Origin: Chryseobacterium luteum
GTDB lineage: Bacteria > Bacteroidota > Bacteroidia > Flavobacteriales > Weeksellaceae
Assembly (NCBI RefSeq): GCF_000737785.1
Contig: NZ_JPRO01000014.1
Location: 186,001-250,000 of the forward strand
DNA length: 64,000 nucleotides
Direction: 5' to 3'
Below the pieces are notes generated by a model. That model was not told where the DNA came from, made no database searches, and saw only the letters and a list, made by a program, of their open reading frames with translations. This document shows, piece by piece, positions 16,176-25,118 of this stretch (its first letter is position 1; each line of letters opens with the position of its first letter). The position numbers and the translations under genes were made by a program.

Positions 16176-18698
16176 TTACATTGGAGCCTGCTGATCGTCG
16201 CCACTTTCGTTGGCATTGATGTCTTTTTTCCTTTTAGGCTGCTCTACTTTTTCACCTTGTTTGAATCGGTAAGTGAGAGATAAAGCAAACTGTCTCGGCT
16301 GCCATTGCATATAGCTGTCTCTGGTATAATTAGGTCCATATGCCGTAGATTGCATAGATCTGGTATTGAAAATATCCTGGATATTGAAACTTAATGTACC
16401 ATTACCTTTCCATATTGTTTTAGATGCTCCTAAATTTACAGCATACATATCTTTTCTGTCTATACTTTGTGTTTTCTGTCCCCCTCTGTAGAATCCTTGT
16501 AGCTGGAAACTAAGAGTTTTGTCAATTTTGAAAGTAGAGCTAAGTCTGGCTCTGGTAGAGAATCCTTTTCCTTCAAATGATGTAGGCTTGTCCATAATCG
16601 CAGGATCAAAATATACTCCGGTTGTCTTATATCCGAATAAATCTACATTTCCTAAGAATTTAAGCCATTTTGTAGCATCCCAGTTAAAGTTAAGATCCAT
16701 TCCGTAACGGTCATCTGTTCCTAAGTTGATAGGTTTAGTATGAAAGACGGTCATTGCATCTTCAGTATCGGTGGCAGGTATCGTTTCATCATACACCAGC
16801 ATTTTTACATCATCAGTTGAGTGTCTGTAATAAATAGTAGGGTTGATGGTAAAATTCTTTTTAGAAATGCTGTATCCTATCTCATAAGAGTCTACATAAG
16901 AAGGGTTCAGATCAATATTTCCGTCAAAAATATTCTGGCTATCACTGTAATTTGGATTTGGAATCAGAAAGAAAGAACGAGGACGATCAATTCTTCTTGA
17001 GTAATTCAGTAAAAATTGATTGTCTTTTGCTATTTCATAACTTAAAAATACACTTGGGAAAAGATTGTTGTAGTTTTTAGATTTAATTACTGCATCTCCT
17101 GCCTTGTTTACGTAGTTGATATCAACTTTAGATACTTCGTCTCTAAGTCCTAACTGATATCCTAATTTTCCTATTTTGCTTCTGAACTGAGCATAGAATG
17201 CATTGAACATTTCTTTGTAGTTGGCGTCATAGGTATAGTCAGGAAGAAAATTAGGTGTCAGGTCAGACGATTTACGTCGCATGACGATATTACTATAGTC
17301 ATTGTTGTTTGCATCCAATCTGTAACCGGCTTCTACCTTAGAATTTTCACCAATCGGAAGTTCATAATCAGCTTTGGCTATCACCGATTTATTGACTGTA
17401 TGCTGATTAATAAGATCCCGAAGTTTAAATTCACCATCGGTTGCATCACTGATGTCACTATCATTATTGGAACGGTTTCTCTGTACGCTCAATGAAAGAG
17501 CAAGATTTTGTCCCTTGTCATCAAATTTATGGTCCAGCCCAAAGTCTCCCTGAAATGCAAGATTATTTCCGCTTCCAATACTTGACCTCTGTCTGAAAAC
17601 ATCTGCACCTACGAATGGATAATCAAAATAATTGATATTTCCTGTATTGTCACTGTCAAAAGTTCTAACCGTTCCGGAGGCATTTACCGAAGTCTTATCG
17701 GAAATATCAAAAGTCAGTCCGCCAGAAGCATTATAATTGTCACTTTTATTTTTGCTGATAGATTCATTATGTTGCTCTTTGTTAATACCACTATTAAAGA
17801 AAGCGTCGGTTCTGCTGGTACTTTTAGACTCTCTGTACCCGCCTCCACCGTTTAAGAACCATGTGAACTTACCTTTTCTCCAGCTCAGGTTGGTGTTAAG
17901 AGCAGTTTGGGGAAGATATCCTAAAGTTCCTGTAACACTTCCATTGAAGCCTGTTTTCTTATTCTTTTTTAAAATAATATTCAAAATACCGGCAGTACCA
18001 CTGGCTTCAAATTTAGAAGAAGGATTGGTGATCACTTCAATTCTGTCGATCTGGTCTGCAGGAATACTTTGAAGCGCATTCGCTCCGTCATCTATTCCAA
18101 GCAGGGCAGAAGGTTTTCCGTTGATCAGGAATTTCACGTTGGAACTTCCTCTCATAGACACAGTACCGTCAGTATCCACGGAAACAGAAGGAACATTGGA
18201 AAGAACATCCTGAAGATTTCCACCCTTGCTTACAATATCCTGTGAAGGGTCGTAAGTTTTCTTGTCAAGCTCAACTTTATAAGGTTTTGTAGCCGCTGCA
18301 GTGATTACCACACCCTGTATTTCCTGGGTTTTTCCATCCATCGTAGTTGTGGCTTCCGGTTGTATAGATAAAGCACCAATGTTTCCAGGTCCTGCAATAC
18401 TTTTATTGACTATGCTTTTTTTGTAGTCAATTGCTTCTACTGTAATGTCGTAATTTCCAGGGGCAAGTTCCAGTTTGTACTGTCCTTTTTCATCGGTCAG
18501 TACAGCATCGCTTAATGATTTGTTCGCTTTATTGCTGAACGTTACAGAAGCATAAGGAACCGGCTGGTTGTTTTTGTTGACAATCATTCCCATAACACCT
18601 GCCTTCTCCTGGGCAAATGCCATCGCAGCTGCCGAAAGTACAAAAGTAAGCGCCAGCGTTTTTTTTGTGAAAATGTTGACAATTTCCGTCTGATTCAT
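16176..18698 (-). CDS. Outer-membrane beta-barrel receptor, TonB-dependent-like with carboxypeptidase-like N-domain
   Basis: 840 residues. After a signal peptide (about 1-29), a carboxypeptidase-regulatory-like beta-sandwich follows (30-100; GVMGMIVNKNNQPVPYASV). Next is a plug-like domain (VLSNVPSVSVDTDGTVSMRG, then INGKPSALLGIDDG and IEVITNPSSKFEASG), then a long beta barrel ending in ALSLTYRFKQG. This architecture matches the outer-membrane beta-barrel 3 group of Bacteroidota receptors. No SusD partner follows, so it is not a classical SusCD system. The substrate may be a peptide, a siderophore or other; unknown. Confidence 0.9.
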   Translation of the reverse strand: MNQTEIVNIFTKKTLALTFVLSAAAMAFAQEKAGVMGMIVNKNNQPVPYASVTFSNKANKSLSDAVLTDEKGQYKLELAPGNYDITVEAIDYKKSIVNKSIAGPGNIGALSIQPEATTTMDGKTQEIQGVVITAAATKPYKVELDKKTYDPSQDIVSKGGNLQDVLSNVPSVSVDTDGTVSMRGSSNVKFLINGKPSALLGIDDGANALQSIPADQIDRIEVITNPSSKFEASGTAGILNIILKKNKKTGFNGSVTGTLGYLPQTALNTNLSWRKGKFTWFLNGGGGYRESKSTSRTDAFFNSGINKEQHNESISKNKSDNYNASGGLTFDISDKTSVNASGTVRTFDSDNTGNINYFDYPFVGADVFRQRSSIGSGNNLAFQGDFGLDHKFDDKGQNLALSLSVQRNRSNNDSDISDATDGEFKLRDLINQHTVNKSVIAKADYELPIGENSKVEAGYRLDANNNDYSNIVMRRKSSDLTPNFLPDYTYDANYKEMFNAFYAQFRSKIGKLGYQLGLRDEVSKVDINYVNKAGDAVIKSKNYNNLFPSVFLSYEIAKDNQFLLNYSRRIDRPRSFFLIPNPNYSDSQNIFDGNIDLNPSYVDSYEIGYSISKKNFTINPTIYYRHSTDDVKMLVYDETIPATDTEDAMTVFHTKPINLGTDDRYGMDLNFNWDATKWLKFLGNVDLFGYKTTGVYFDPAIMDKPTSFEGKGFSTRARLSSTFKIDKTLSFQLQGFYRGGQKTQSIDRKDMYAVNLGASKTIWKGNGTLSFNIQDIFNTRSMQSTAYGPNYTRDSYMQWQPRQFALSLTYRFKQGEKVEQPKRKKDINANESGDDQQAPM

Positions 18699-18866
18699 AA
18701 GGTATTTTTTGTGTAAAATCGTAAAGATATAAGTCTTAATATTGTGAAATCATTAATTGGGCGGGATTTCAAATATTACGATTTATGTATTATTTATAGA
18801 TGTATAAGTCGTATATAGTTCTTAAAAGTTAATTATCGTATTGTTAAATAAAAGTTAAATTGTTTT

Positions 18867-19892
18867 TTATTTGATATTTTTTGAATTCAGCCAGTCCTGA
18901 TAAGCTTTTGCATTGATGGCATGCTCCTCCGCACTTGCTGTAAACTTATGATACCCAAACCTTTTAGGATCGGCGCACATAAATATGTAATTATTGTTTT
19001 CTGCATTCAAAACTGCATCCACAGAGTTTTTATCTACAACACAGATAGGTCCCGGAGGAATTCCTGCGTTGGCGTACGTATTGTAGGGCGATGGTGTAGA
19101 CAAATGTTTATATAGCACTCTTTTGATAGGTTCCCTGAAGTTGGTCTGCTTGTTAATCGCATAGATCACCGTAGGATCAGACTGAAGCTTCATTCCTTTT
19201 CTGTAGCGGTTCAGGTAGAGGCCTGCAATCGTTTTCATTTCATCCTTTTTCCCTCCTGATTCTTTGTAAACAATAGATGCCAGCGCATACACCTGATCTC
19301 TGGTCAGACCGGATTGCTGCTCCTTGTTCTTTCTTTCGCTTGTCCAGAATTCATTGTACTGTTCATCAAACTTTTTGAAAAATTCTTTCGGGCTTACTGT
19401 CCAGAAAAAATTATAAGTATCGATGAAAAAATATTTTTTTAGATCTTCTGCATTTTTATACCCTTTTTCTGCGGCTACCTGATCCAGATCATTCACAAAA
19501 TGTAAAGAATCAAGCTCTGTCTTTTTGGTTACTTTACCGATCATCTGGTAAACATCGCCGAAATCTCCTATTCTGAAGCTGTTTTCCGACTGGTTTCCGG
19601 CCTTGATCATATTCACAAGATTAGAGTTGCCTGCCCCTGACTGAAAATGATATCGCCCCGGCTTAAAAAATTTATCAAGATCTTTATCTCTGGCAACGGC
19701 TTCAAAAGATTCCTTATCTTTTACATATGGACTTACGGAATCAAGAATCTGTCTGAAATCCGCTTTATGGGGAATCAGGACATACCCGTCTTTCTGTACG
19801 TTGTTTCCATAGTATTTATTATAAAATCTCAAACCAAAAAATCCTGCCGCTCCAACTATAATGAGAGCGATAATAAGAACAGTTTTTTTCAT
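18867..19892 (-). CDS. mltG: Endolytic peptidoglycan transglycosylase MltG
   Basis: 341 residues, YceG family. An N-terminal membrane anchor (about 4-22) is followed by a LysM-like region and the catalytic domain. Signatures are LASIVYKESGGKKDE, containing the catalytic Glu, LQSDPTVIYA and SPYNTYANAGIPPGPI. It cleaves nascent glycan strands in the periplasm and sets strand length. It lies 30 bp downstream of dapF on the same strand, linking it to supply of the diaminopimelate used in peptidoglycan. Confidence 0.95.
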   Translation of the reverse strand: MKKTVLIIALIIVGAAGFFGLRFYNKYYGNNVQKDGYVLIPHKADFRQILDSVSPYVKDKESFEAVARDKDLDKFFKPGRYHFQSGAGNSNLVNMIKAGNQSENSFRIGDFGDVYQMIGKVTKKTELDSLHFVNDLDQVAAEKGYKNAEDLKKYFFIDTYNFFWTVSPKEFFKKFDEQYNEFWTSERKNKEQQSGLTRDQVYALASIVYKESGGKKDEMKTIAGLYLNRYRKGMKLQSDPTVIYAINKQTNFREPIKRVLYKHLSTPSPYNTYANAGIPPGPICVVDKNSVDAVLNAENNNYIFMCADPKRFGYHKFTASAEEHAINAKAYQDWLNSKNIK

Positions 19893-19922
19893 TATTAAAA
19901 AAGTTGATTAAAAGTTTAGTTT

Positions 19923-20690
19923 TTAAATAAGATCTATTTTACCTCTAAAAACTTGCTTTGCAGGACCTTCAAGCCAAATATTTTGAAAAGAATTTCCCTT
20001 TTTTTCAGCATGAACCTTAAGATTGCCTCCTAAAGTTTTAACTTTTACGGAGATTAGATTATTTTTTTGCAGAAAAGTTAAAGCAGAAGCCGTAACTCCT
20101 GTTCCGCAGCTGTAAGTTTCGTCCTCAACGCCTCGTTCATAGGTTCTTACGAAAATTTCATCATCAGTAATTTTTTCAACAAAATTCACATTGATGCCTT
20201 TTTCCTTATAGTTTTCCGAGTTTCTTATTCCGTGTCCTTCCGCAAAAACATTGTAATTCACCAGATCTTCCACGTATTTTACATAATGGGGCGACCCTGT
20301 ATTCATCACGGTATCTTCCCCGTCGCCGGAGATCGTATCCACATCAATCATCTTTAATTTAATGATACCGTTATGGATTTCTGCTTCATGCTTACCGTCT
20401 GTAGCAATAAATTGACATCTATCCTCGAAAATATCCAGGAAAAAAGCAAAAGCAACCAGACATCTTCCGCCGTTTCCGCACATCGTACTTTCGCCTCCGT
20501 CAGAATTATAGTATACCATTTTGAAATCATAAGCATCGTCATTTTCCAGAAGGATAAGTCCGTCTGCACCGATTCCGAAACGTCTGTCACACAATTTTTC
20601 AATAAGATCTTTCTCTTTAGGGAACTGCAGATCACGGTTGTCAATCATCACAAAATCATTTCCAGTCCCTTGATATTTATAAAATTCCAT
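19923..20690 (-). CDS. dapF: Diaminopimelate epimerase
   Basis: 255 residues. The two catalytic cysteines are visible: Cys 71 in MCGNGGRC and Cys 195 in YSCGTGVTAS. It converts LL- to meso-diaminopimelate in the cytoplasm for lysine and peptidoglycan synthesis. The N-terminal KYQGTGNDFVMID segment is diagnostic. Probably co-transcribed with mltG. A terminator of the upstream lipoprotein gene lies just before it, so dapF probably has its own promoter in the preceding about 45 bp. Confidence 0.97.
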   Translation of the reverse strand: MEFYKYQGTGNDFVMIDNRDLQFPKEKDLIEKLCDRRFGIGADGLILLENDDAYDFKMVYYNSDGGESTMCGNGGRCLVAFAFFLDIFEDRCQFIATDGKHEAEIHNGIIKLKMIDVDTISGDGEDTVMNTGSPHYVKYVEDLVNYNVFAEGHGIRNSENYKEKGINVNFVEKITDDEIFVRTYERGVEDETYSCGTGVTASALTFLQKNNLISVKVKTLGGNLKVHAEKKGNSFQNIWLEGPAKQVFRGKIDLI

Positions 20691-20733
20691 ATTCTTAGTC
20701 TAAAATTAACGGGCAAAATTAATATATTTAAAA

Positions 20734-20766
20734 TGAAAAACGAACAGTGTTAGCTGTCCGTTTTCT
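20734..20766 (-). terminator. Intrinsic terminator of the lipoprotein gene
   Basis: On the minus strand AACGGACAG-ctaaca-CTGTTCGTT (one G-T pair) is followed by a T run. It separates the pnuC-lipoprotein pair from dapF. Confidence 0.7.
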
Positions 20767-20780
20767 TATTTATAATCGTT

Positions 20781-21476
20781 TTATCTAAATCCGCCTCCGC
20801 CTGACTGCTGTCTCGTAGAACCGCTGCTTTGCGGAGTATTGCTCTGGGTGCTTGTGCTTCCCCTGAACCCGCCGCCGGATGACTCCGTTGGTCTGGTATT
20901 ATTTTGATTTTGATTATACTGTTGTGTATTTCTGAAACCACCGCTGCTTTGGTTATTCTGGCTTCCCTGATTGTTCTGGGAATTTCCACCTGAATTCCTG
21001 AAGCCTCCCGTATTCTGGCTGCCCTGCGGTCTCTGGTTATTATTCGAATTGCTGTTATTCGAATTTCGGAATCCAGTATTATTACTGCTGTTTCTTGTAC
21101 CGGTTCTGTTATTATTGAAACCGCCATTATAATTTCCTCCGCTGTTGGTACGTGTATTCTGGAATCCGTTAGCCTGTCTCTGTGAAGTTACCGTAGTTTT
21201 TCTTTCCACATATACCTTTCTTCGGCTGTCCCCTGAATTATAGTAATAATAAGGAATACCGTTATCATAGTAATAATTGACATCGTTTCTGTAATAATAG
21301 CCGTCATTTCCATAATAACCGCCGTTTCCGTAATATCCGGATGGGGCATAGTAATATCCGTTATCATAATATGGATCTCCGTAGCCATTATTTGCATAAC
21401 CGTCGCTATATGCCAAACACGATGTCAGACTGCTGATAGCTAAAATACTGAATGCTATTTTAAATAAATTTTTCAT
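20781..21476 (-). CDS. Low-complexity Tyr/Gly/Asn/Gln-rich lipoprotein
   Basis: 231 residues. Signal MKNLFKIAFSILAISSLTSC with lipobox LTSC (Cys 20). Residues 24-75 are a Tyr/Gly/Asn-rich segment with repeating NGYG, YYGNGGYYG and YYYRND patterns; from about 95 the chain is Asn/Gln/Ser/Gly-rich with repeated NNTGFRN, GGFRNSGG and GGGFR units. No globular domain is evident, so the mature protein is probably disordered at the cell surface or periplasm. Its start overlaps the pnuC stop by 4 bp (ATGA). The opposite composition bias also leaves a spurious 125-codon frame inside it. Confidence 0.8.
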   Translation of the reverse strand: MKNLFKIAFSILAISSLTSCLAYSDGYANNGYGDPYYDNGYYYAPSGYYGNGGYYGNDGYYYRNDVNYYYDNGIPYYYYNSGDSRRKVYVERKTTVTSQRQANGFQNTRTNSGGNYNGGFNNNRTGTRNSSNNTGFRNSNNSNSNNNQRPQGSQNTGGFRNSGGNSQNNQGSQNNQSSGGFRNTQQYNQNQNNTRPTESSGGGFRGSTSTQSNTPQSSGSTRQQSGGGGFR

Positions 21477-22150
21477 GACTTTATTGTACTTTTTTCTTTT
21501 AAACTTTTTTTCCAGTTAAGGTATCCTGAGATAGCCATTATAGTAAATACCAAATATTGAACCGAAGTGATGCCAAGTTCCTTAAAAATCATCATGGGGA
21601 TACAAATAAAATCTCCGATGATCCAGAAAATCCAGTTCTCAATGCGCTGTTTAGCCATAAACCACATACCGACTAAAAATATGGAAGTGGTAATCACATC
21701 GAGCCAATTGGCCCAATCAAGATGATACAATCCTAAGCTGGCTCCCTCTATGGAAAACTTATTGTCTATATAAGGTTTGTAATAATAAATAAGGGTAACC
21801 AGTGCCAGACTTAATATAAAAAGAACCCCGGCAAACATTCTTTCTTTATTTGTCGCCCAGCTTACCTCTACATGAACGTGATCTTTAGAATTTTTAGACC
21901 ACAGGATCCAGCCGTAAACACTCATTGCCGTATAATAAACATTGATCATACAGTCGCCCAGCAGACCGAAGTTAAACAGGATATAAACATAGATCAGAGT
22001 AGAGATGATGCCGGCAGGGTATACCCAGATATTCTTTTTAATTGAAAAATAGACGCTCAAAATTCCGAAAAATGCACCGGTAGCTTCCAGGAGAATTTGT
22101 ATACCGCTGTAGTTTTCATACGGCTTTACAAAAAGATCATATAAATTCAT
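21473..22150 (-). CDS. pnuC: PnuC-type nicotinamide riboside transporter
   Basis: 225 residues from the ATG at 22150; a TTG six codons earlier is less likely. Seven hydrophobic segments and the PnuC signature region with WANWLDVITTSIFLVGMW and RIENWIFWIIGDF. Family members facilitate uptake of nicotinamide riboside (PnuC) or other vitamin precursors (PnuT for thiamine, PnuX for riboflavin). No thiamine or flavin riboswitch is seen upstream, so the vitamin cannot be assigned with certainty. The stop overlaps the start of the lipoprotein gene. Confidence 0.88.
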   Translation of the reverse strand: MNLYDLFVKPYENYSGIQILLEATGAFFGILSVYFSIKKNIWVYPAGIISTLIYVYILFNFGLLGDCMINVYYTAMSVYGWILWSKNSKDHVHVEVSWATNKERMFAGVLFILSLALVTLIYYYKPYIDNKFSIEGASLGLYHLDWANWLDVITTSIFLVGMWFMAKQRIENWIFWIIGDFICIPMMIFKELGITSVQYLVFTIMAISGYLNWKKSLKEKSTIKS

Positions 22151-22316
22151 GCGATCAAAAATAAGCAAAAATTAACACTTCCGGAAATAAACTAAATAAT
22201 GTGTAAATCAGTTTTTTAAATAGGTTTATTTAAAATAAATCACGAAAGTTTATTAATAAACGTTAAGGTTTGTAAAATTTTTATATTTTCGTAAATCTTT
22301 AATTAAATAAAAAAAC

Positions 22317-23861
22317 ATGTCTAAAATTTGGGTTAAGAAGCCAATGAGCGCTTACGAAGCTGATATCAAAAAGAGTCAGCTGAAACGCGTTCTGGGAAAA
22401 TGGAGCCTTACTGCTATCGGAATCGGAGCAATCATTGGAGGAGGAATTTTTGTACTTACAGGAACAGGTGCTTATTATAATGCAGGGCCGGCACTGGCGC
22501 TTTCATTTGTAATTGCAGGAATTGCCTGCGTATTTGCAGCACTTTGCTATGCAGAATTTGCTTCCATACTTCCCGTAGAAGGTTCAGCTTATGCTTATGC
22601 ATATGGTACGGTAGGAGAAATTTTCGCCTGGATCATAGGCTGGGGACTGATACTGGAATACGCTATGGGATCTATGACCGTCGCCGTGTCCTGGTCGGGA
22701 TATTTTGCAAAACTTCTCAAAATGTTCGGACTACACCTTCCTGCTTATCTTACCACAGACCCACAGACCTATATTGCAGCAGGAAATTCCGGGTTTTCCA
22801 TGAACTTACCCGCATTTTTGATTGTTTTCTTTGTGATTTCCATCCTTGTAAGAGGAACAAAAGGGGCTGCTAAAGCCAATAACTTCATTGTAGTACTTAA
22901 AGTTTCTGCTATTATTTTCGTAATCGTTGCAGGCGCTTTTATTATTTTCAATTCTGCGGATCCTTTTAAAAACTGGGCTCCTTTTATTCCTGAACCAACC
23001 ACTATTACAGAAAATGGAGTCTCACATTCCGCTTACGGTCTGGCAGGTGTGGTTGCGGGAGCATCCGCTATTTTCTTTGCTTATGTAGGTTTCGATGCCG
23101 TTTCCACACAGGCGGGAGAAGCTATTAACCCTAAAAAAGACGTACCGTTTGCCATCATCGCTTCGTTGATCATCTGTACACTTTTATATATACTTGTTTC
23201 TTTAGTGTTAACGGGAATGATGCATTATACAGACTTTAATCCGCTCGGTAAATATCCGGATGCCATCAAAGCGCCTGTAGCCTATGCATTTGATATTGCC
23301 GGGTATGCCTGGGCAGGTTACATTATTACCATTGCCGCCACTATAGGACTGATCTCGGTATTGATGGTAATGATTATGGGACAGTCAAGAATTTTCCTGG
23401 GAATGTCTAAAGACGGACTGATTCCTGCCACTTTTTCAAAAGTAAATCCTGAGACAGGAGTACCTACCAAGAACCTTCTTATTTTAGGAGTAGTCATTGC
23501 TATTGTAGCTTCCCTTACTCCAATTAATGATCTTGCCCATATGACCAGTTTCGGGACGTTATTTGCGTTTACAATGGTATGTGTGGCCGTTTGGGTATTA
23601 AGAGTGAAAGAACCTCACTTACAGAGAAACTTTAAAGTTCCTGCCTTACCTCTTATTGCCTGTTTAGGTATCGCAATCAATATTTATCTGATCTTTAACC
23701 TGAGTAAAGAAGCACAGATGTATTCTTTTGCATGGCTGATCATCGGATTTTTTGTTTACTTCCTGTACAGTAAAAAACATTCCAAGCTTCAGAACGGAGG
23801 TTATGGAGAAACTTTTAAAGCAGAACAGGAACCTTTAGAAAAACCTGATATAGATTTATAA
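22317..23861 (+). CDS. APC-superfamily amino acid permease (cationic amino acid type)
   Basis: 514 residues with about 12 membrane helices. TM1 contains the unwound glycine motif GAIIGGGIFVLTG. A FAYVGFDAVSTQAGEAINPKKD segment (helix 6 and the following loop) is typical of the YfnA/CAT group. It probably imports amino acids by proton symport across the inner membrane; substrate unknown. Monocistronic, ending at a strong symmetrical terminator. Confidence 0.93.
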   Translation: MSKIWVKKPMSAYEADIKKSQLKRVLGKWSLTAIGIGAIIGGGIFVLTGTGAYYNAGPALALSFVIAGIACVFAALCYAEFASILPVEGSAYAYAYGTVGEIFAWIIGWGLILEYAMGSMTVAVSWSGYFAKLLKMFGLHLPAYLTTDPQTYIAAGNSGFSMNLPAFLIVFFVISILVRGTKGAAKANNFIVVLKVSAIIFVIVAGAFIIFNSADPFKNWAPFIPEPTTITENGVSHSAYGLAGVVAGASAIFFAYVGFDAVSTQAGEAINPKKDVPFAIIASLIICTLLYILVSLVLTGMMHYTDFNPLGKYPDAIKAPVAYAFDIAGYAWAGYIITIAATIGLISVLMVMIMGQSRIFLGMSKDGLIPATFSKVNPETGVPTKNLLILGVVIAIVASLTPINDLAHMTSFGTLFAFTMVCVAVWVLRVKEPHLQRNFKVPALPLIACLGIAINIYLIFNLSKEAQMYSFAWLIIGFFVYFLYSKKHSKLQNGGYGETFKAEQEPLEKPDIDL

Positions 23862-23876
23862 AAAAATATCAACTTA

Positions 23877-23903
23877 AAATCCACAGAATTCTGTGGATTT
23901 TTT
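23877..23903 (+). terminator. Intrinsic terminator of the permease gene
   Basis: AAAATCCACAG-AATT-CTGTGGATTTT, a perfect palindrome, followed by further T. It lies 13 bp before the next gene's start. Confidence 0.85.
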
Positions 23904-23915
23904 ATTTTTGTCTGT

Positions 23916-24941
23916 ATGAAAAAAACTTTTTCCATTTTATTTTTCTGTCTGGGAATACTGATATTTTCACAACAAATAGAAAGCTTTACCACGATCCTGA
24001 ATGATAAGATAAGCATAAGAGCCATTGAAATATATGATAACAAGGTCTGGTACAGCGGTACAGATTCCAAATTCGGATATGTAAATTTAAAAAATCCGAA
24101 ACGTCAAAAACAGATAAAGCTTTCTGAAAAAACATTACAGTTTAGAACTTTAGCTCAGGATAAAAAATATTTTTATACGATAAACATTGAAAGTCCGGCT
24201 TATTTTTTTCAAATAAATAAAAGGAGTTTAAAGCATAGTATTATTTTTGAGGACACTTTGAAAACTGCTTTTTATGATGCACTTCATTTTGTGGATGATA
24301 ATAAAGCATTTGCATTAAGCGATCCCGACAAAGATGGTAATGCACGTATTTTACAGTATAATAAGAAAGATAATATTTTTTGGAAAAATCAGACAAACGG
24401 TTTGGAATTTAAAAAAGGAGAGGCGGCATTTGCTGCAAGTAATTCTAATATTGCATCATCAGAAAATCATTTTTGGATAGCAACAGGAGGTGTTACTTCA
24501 AGAGTTTTTCGAAAAGATTTCGATACCAATATTCTTTGGCAATTCCCGAAGCAACCTTTTATTTCCGGAACATCATCACAGGGAATTTATTCCATCGATT
24601 TCTACAAAGATTTATTTGGTATTGCAGTGGGTGGTGATTATACCAAGCAGGATGAAAATATCAATAATATTGCCACTACAAATAACGGTGGAGAAAGCTG
24701 GACTATTCGTGCTTCAGGGAAAAATGCAGGTTATATGACCTGTGTAAAAATAAAACCTGGTTCAAAAGGAAAAGAAATTATTGCAGTGGGAGATAGGCAT
24801 ATCAGCTATTCCTCTGATTTCGGAAAAACCTGGAAGAAAATGTCTGATGAAAAAGGATTTTTTGTATGCAGTTGGGTGAATGCAAATACAGTTGTTTTTG
24901 CAGGAAAAGACAGGATCTCACTCATGAAATTAAAATTTTAA
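23916..24941 (+). CDS. Secreted BNR-repeat / YCF48-like beta-propeller protein
   Basis: 341 residues with a signal peptide (MKKTFSILFFCLGILIFSQ). Asp-box-like motifs occur at TTNNGGESWTIR and SSDFGKTWKKM near the C-terminus, and the preceding repeats of W/F-containing beta strands fit a propeller of the sialidase-like/photosystem-assembly type. Bacteroidota homologues are often called oxidoreductases, but no catalytic residues are recognisable. Location is periplasmic or extracellular; function unknown. Confidence 0.8.
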   Translation: MKKTFSILFFCLGILIFSQQIESFTTILNDKISIRAIEIYDNKVWYSGTDSKFGYVNLKNPKRQKQIKLSEKTLQFRTLAQDKKYFYTINIESPAYFFQINKRSLKHSIIFEDTLKTAFYDALHFVDDNKAFALSDPDKDGNARILQYNKKDNIFWKNQTNGLEFKKGEAAFAASNSNIASSENHFWIATGGVTSRVFRKDFDTNILWQFPKQPFISGTSSQGIYSIDFYKDLFGIAVGGDYTKQDENINNIATTNNGGESWTIRASGKNAGYMTCVKIKPGSKGKEIIAVGDRHISYSSDFGKTWKKMSDEKGFFVCSWVNANTVVFAGKDRISLMKLKF

Positions 24942-25054
24942 ATCTTAGGTATAGAATTTATCACTATTTGAAGGATTTCAGTAACGATCATATTTAGACT
25001 CATTATAAAATACGGCCTAATATATTTCATGGTTTAAAATTCATTCGTAATGGT

Positions 25055-25094
25055 TAATTTTGCAGGATGAAATTTATTGTATGTTAAATTTCAT
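25055..25094 (+). promoter_or_regulatory. hemN promoter with a 9-bp inverted repeat at the predicted start site
   Basis: TAATTTTG (25055-25062) matches the -7 consensus. Immediately downstream ATGAAATTT (25067-25075) and AAATTTCAT (25086-25094) form a perfect inverted repeat with a 10-bp spacer, overlapping the expected transcription start. It could be an operator or a 5' hairpin. Confidence 0.45.
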
Positions 25095-25118
25095 GACTTG
25101 TAATATTTAAATTTTGAA

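Noticed and set aside
20750-21127. 125-codon frame overlapping the low-complexity lipoprotein gene
   Set aside because: Arises from the repetitive Asn/Gly codons read out of frame; the lipobox-bearing frame is the real one.
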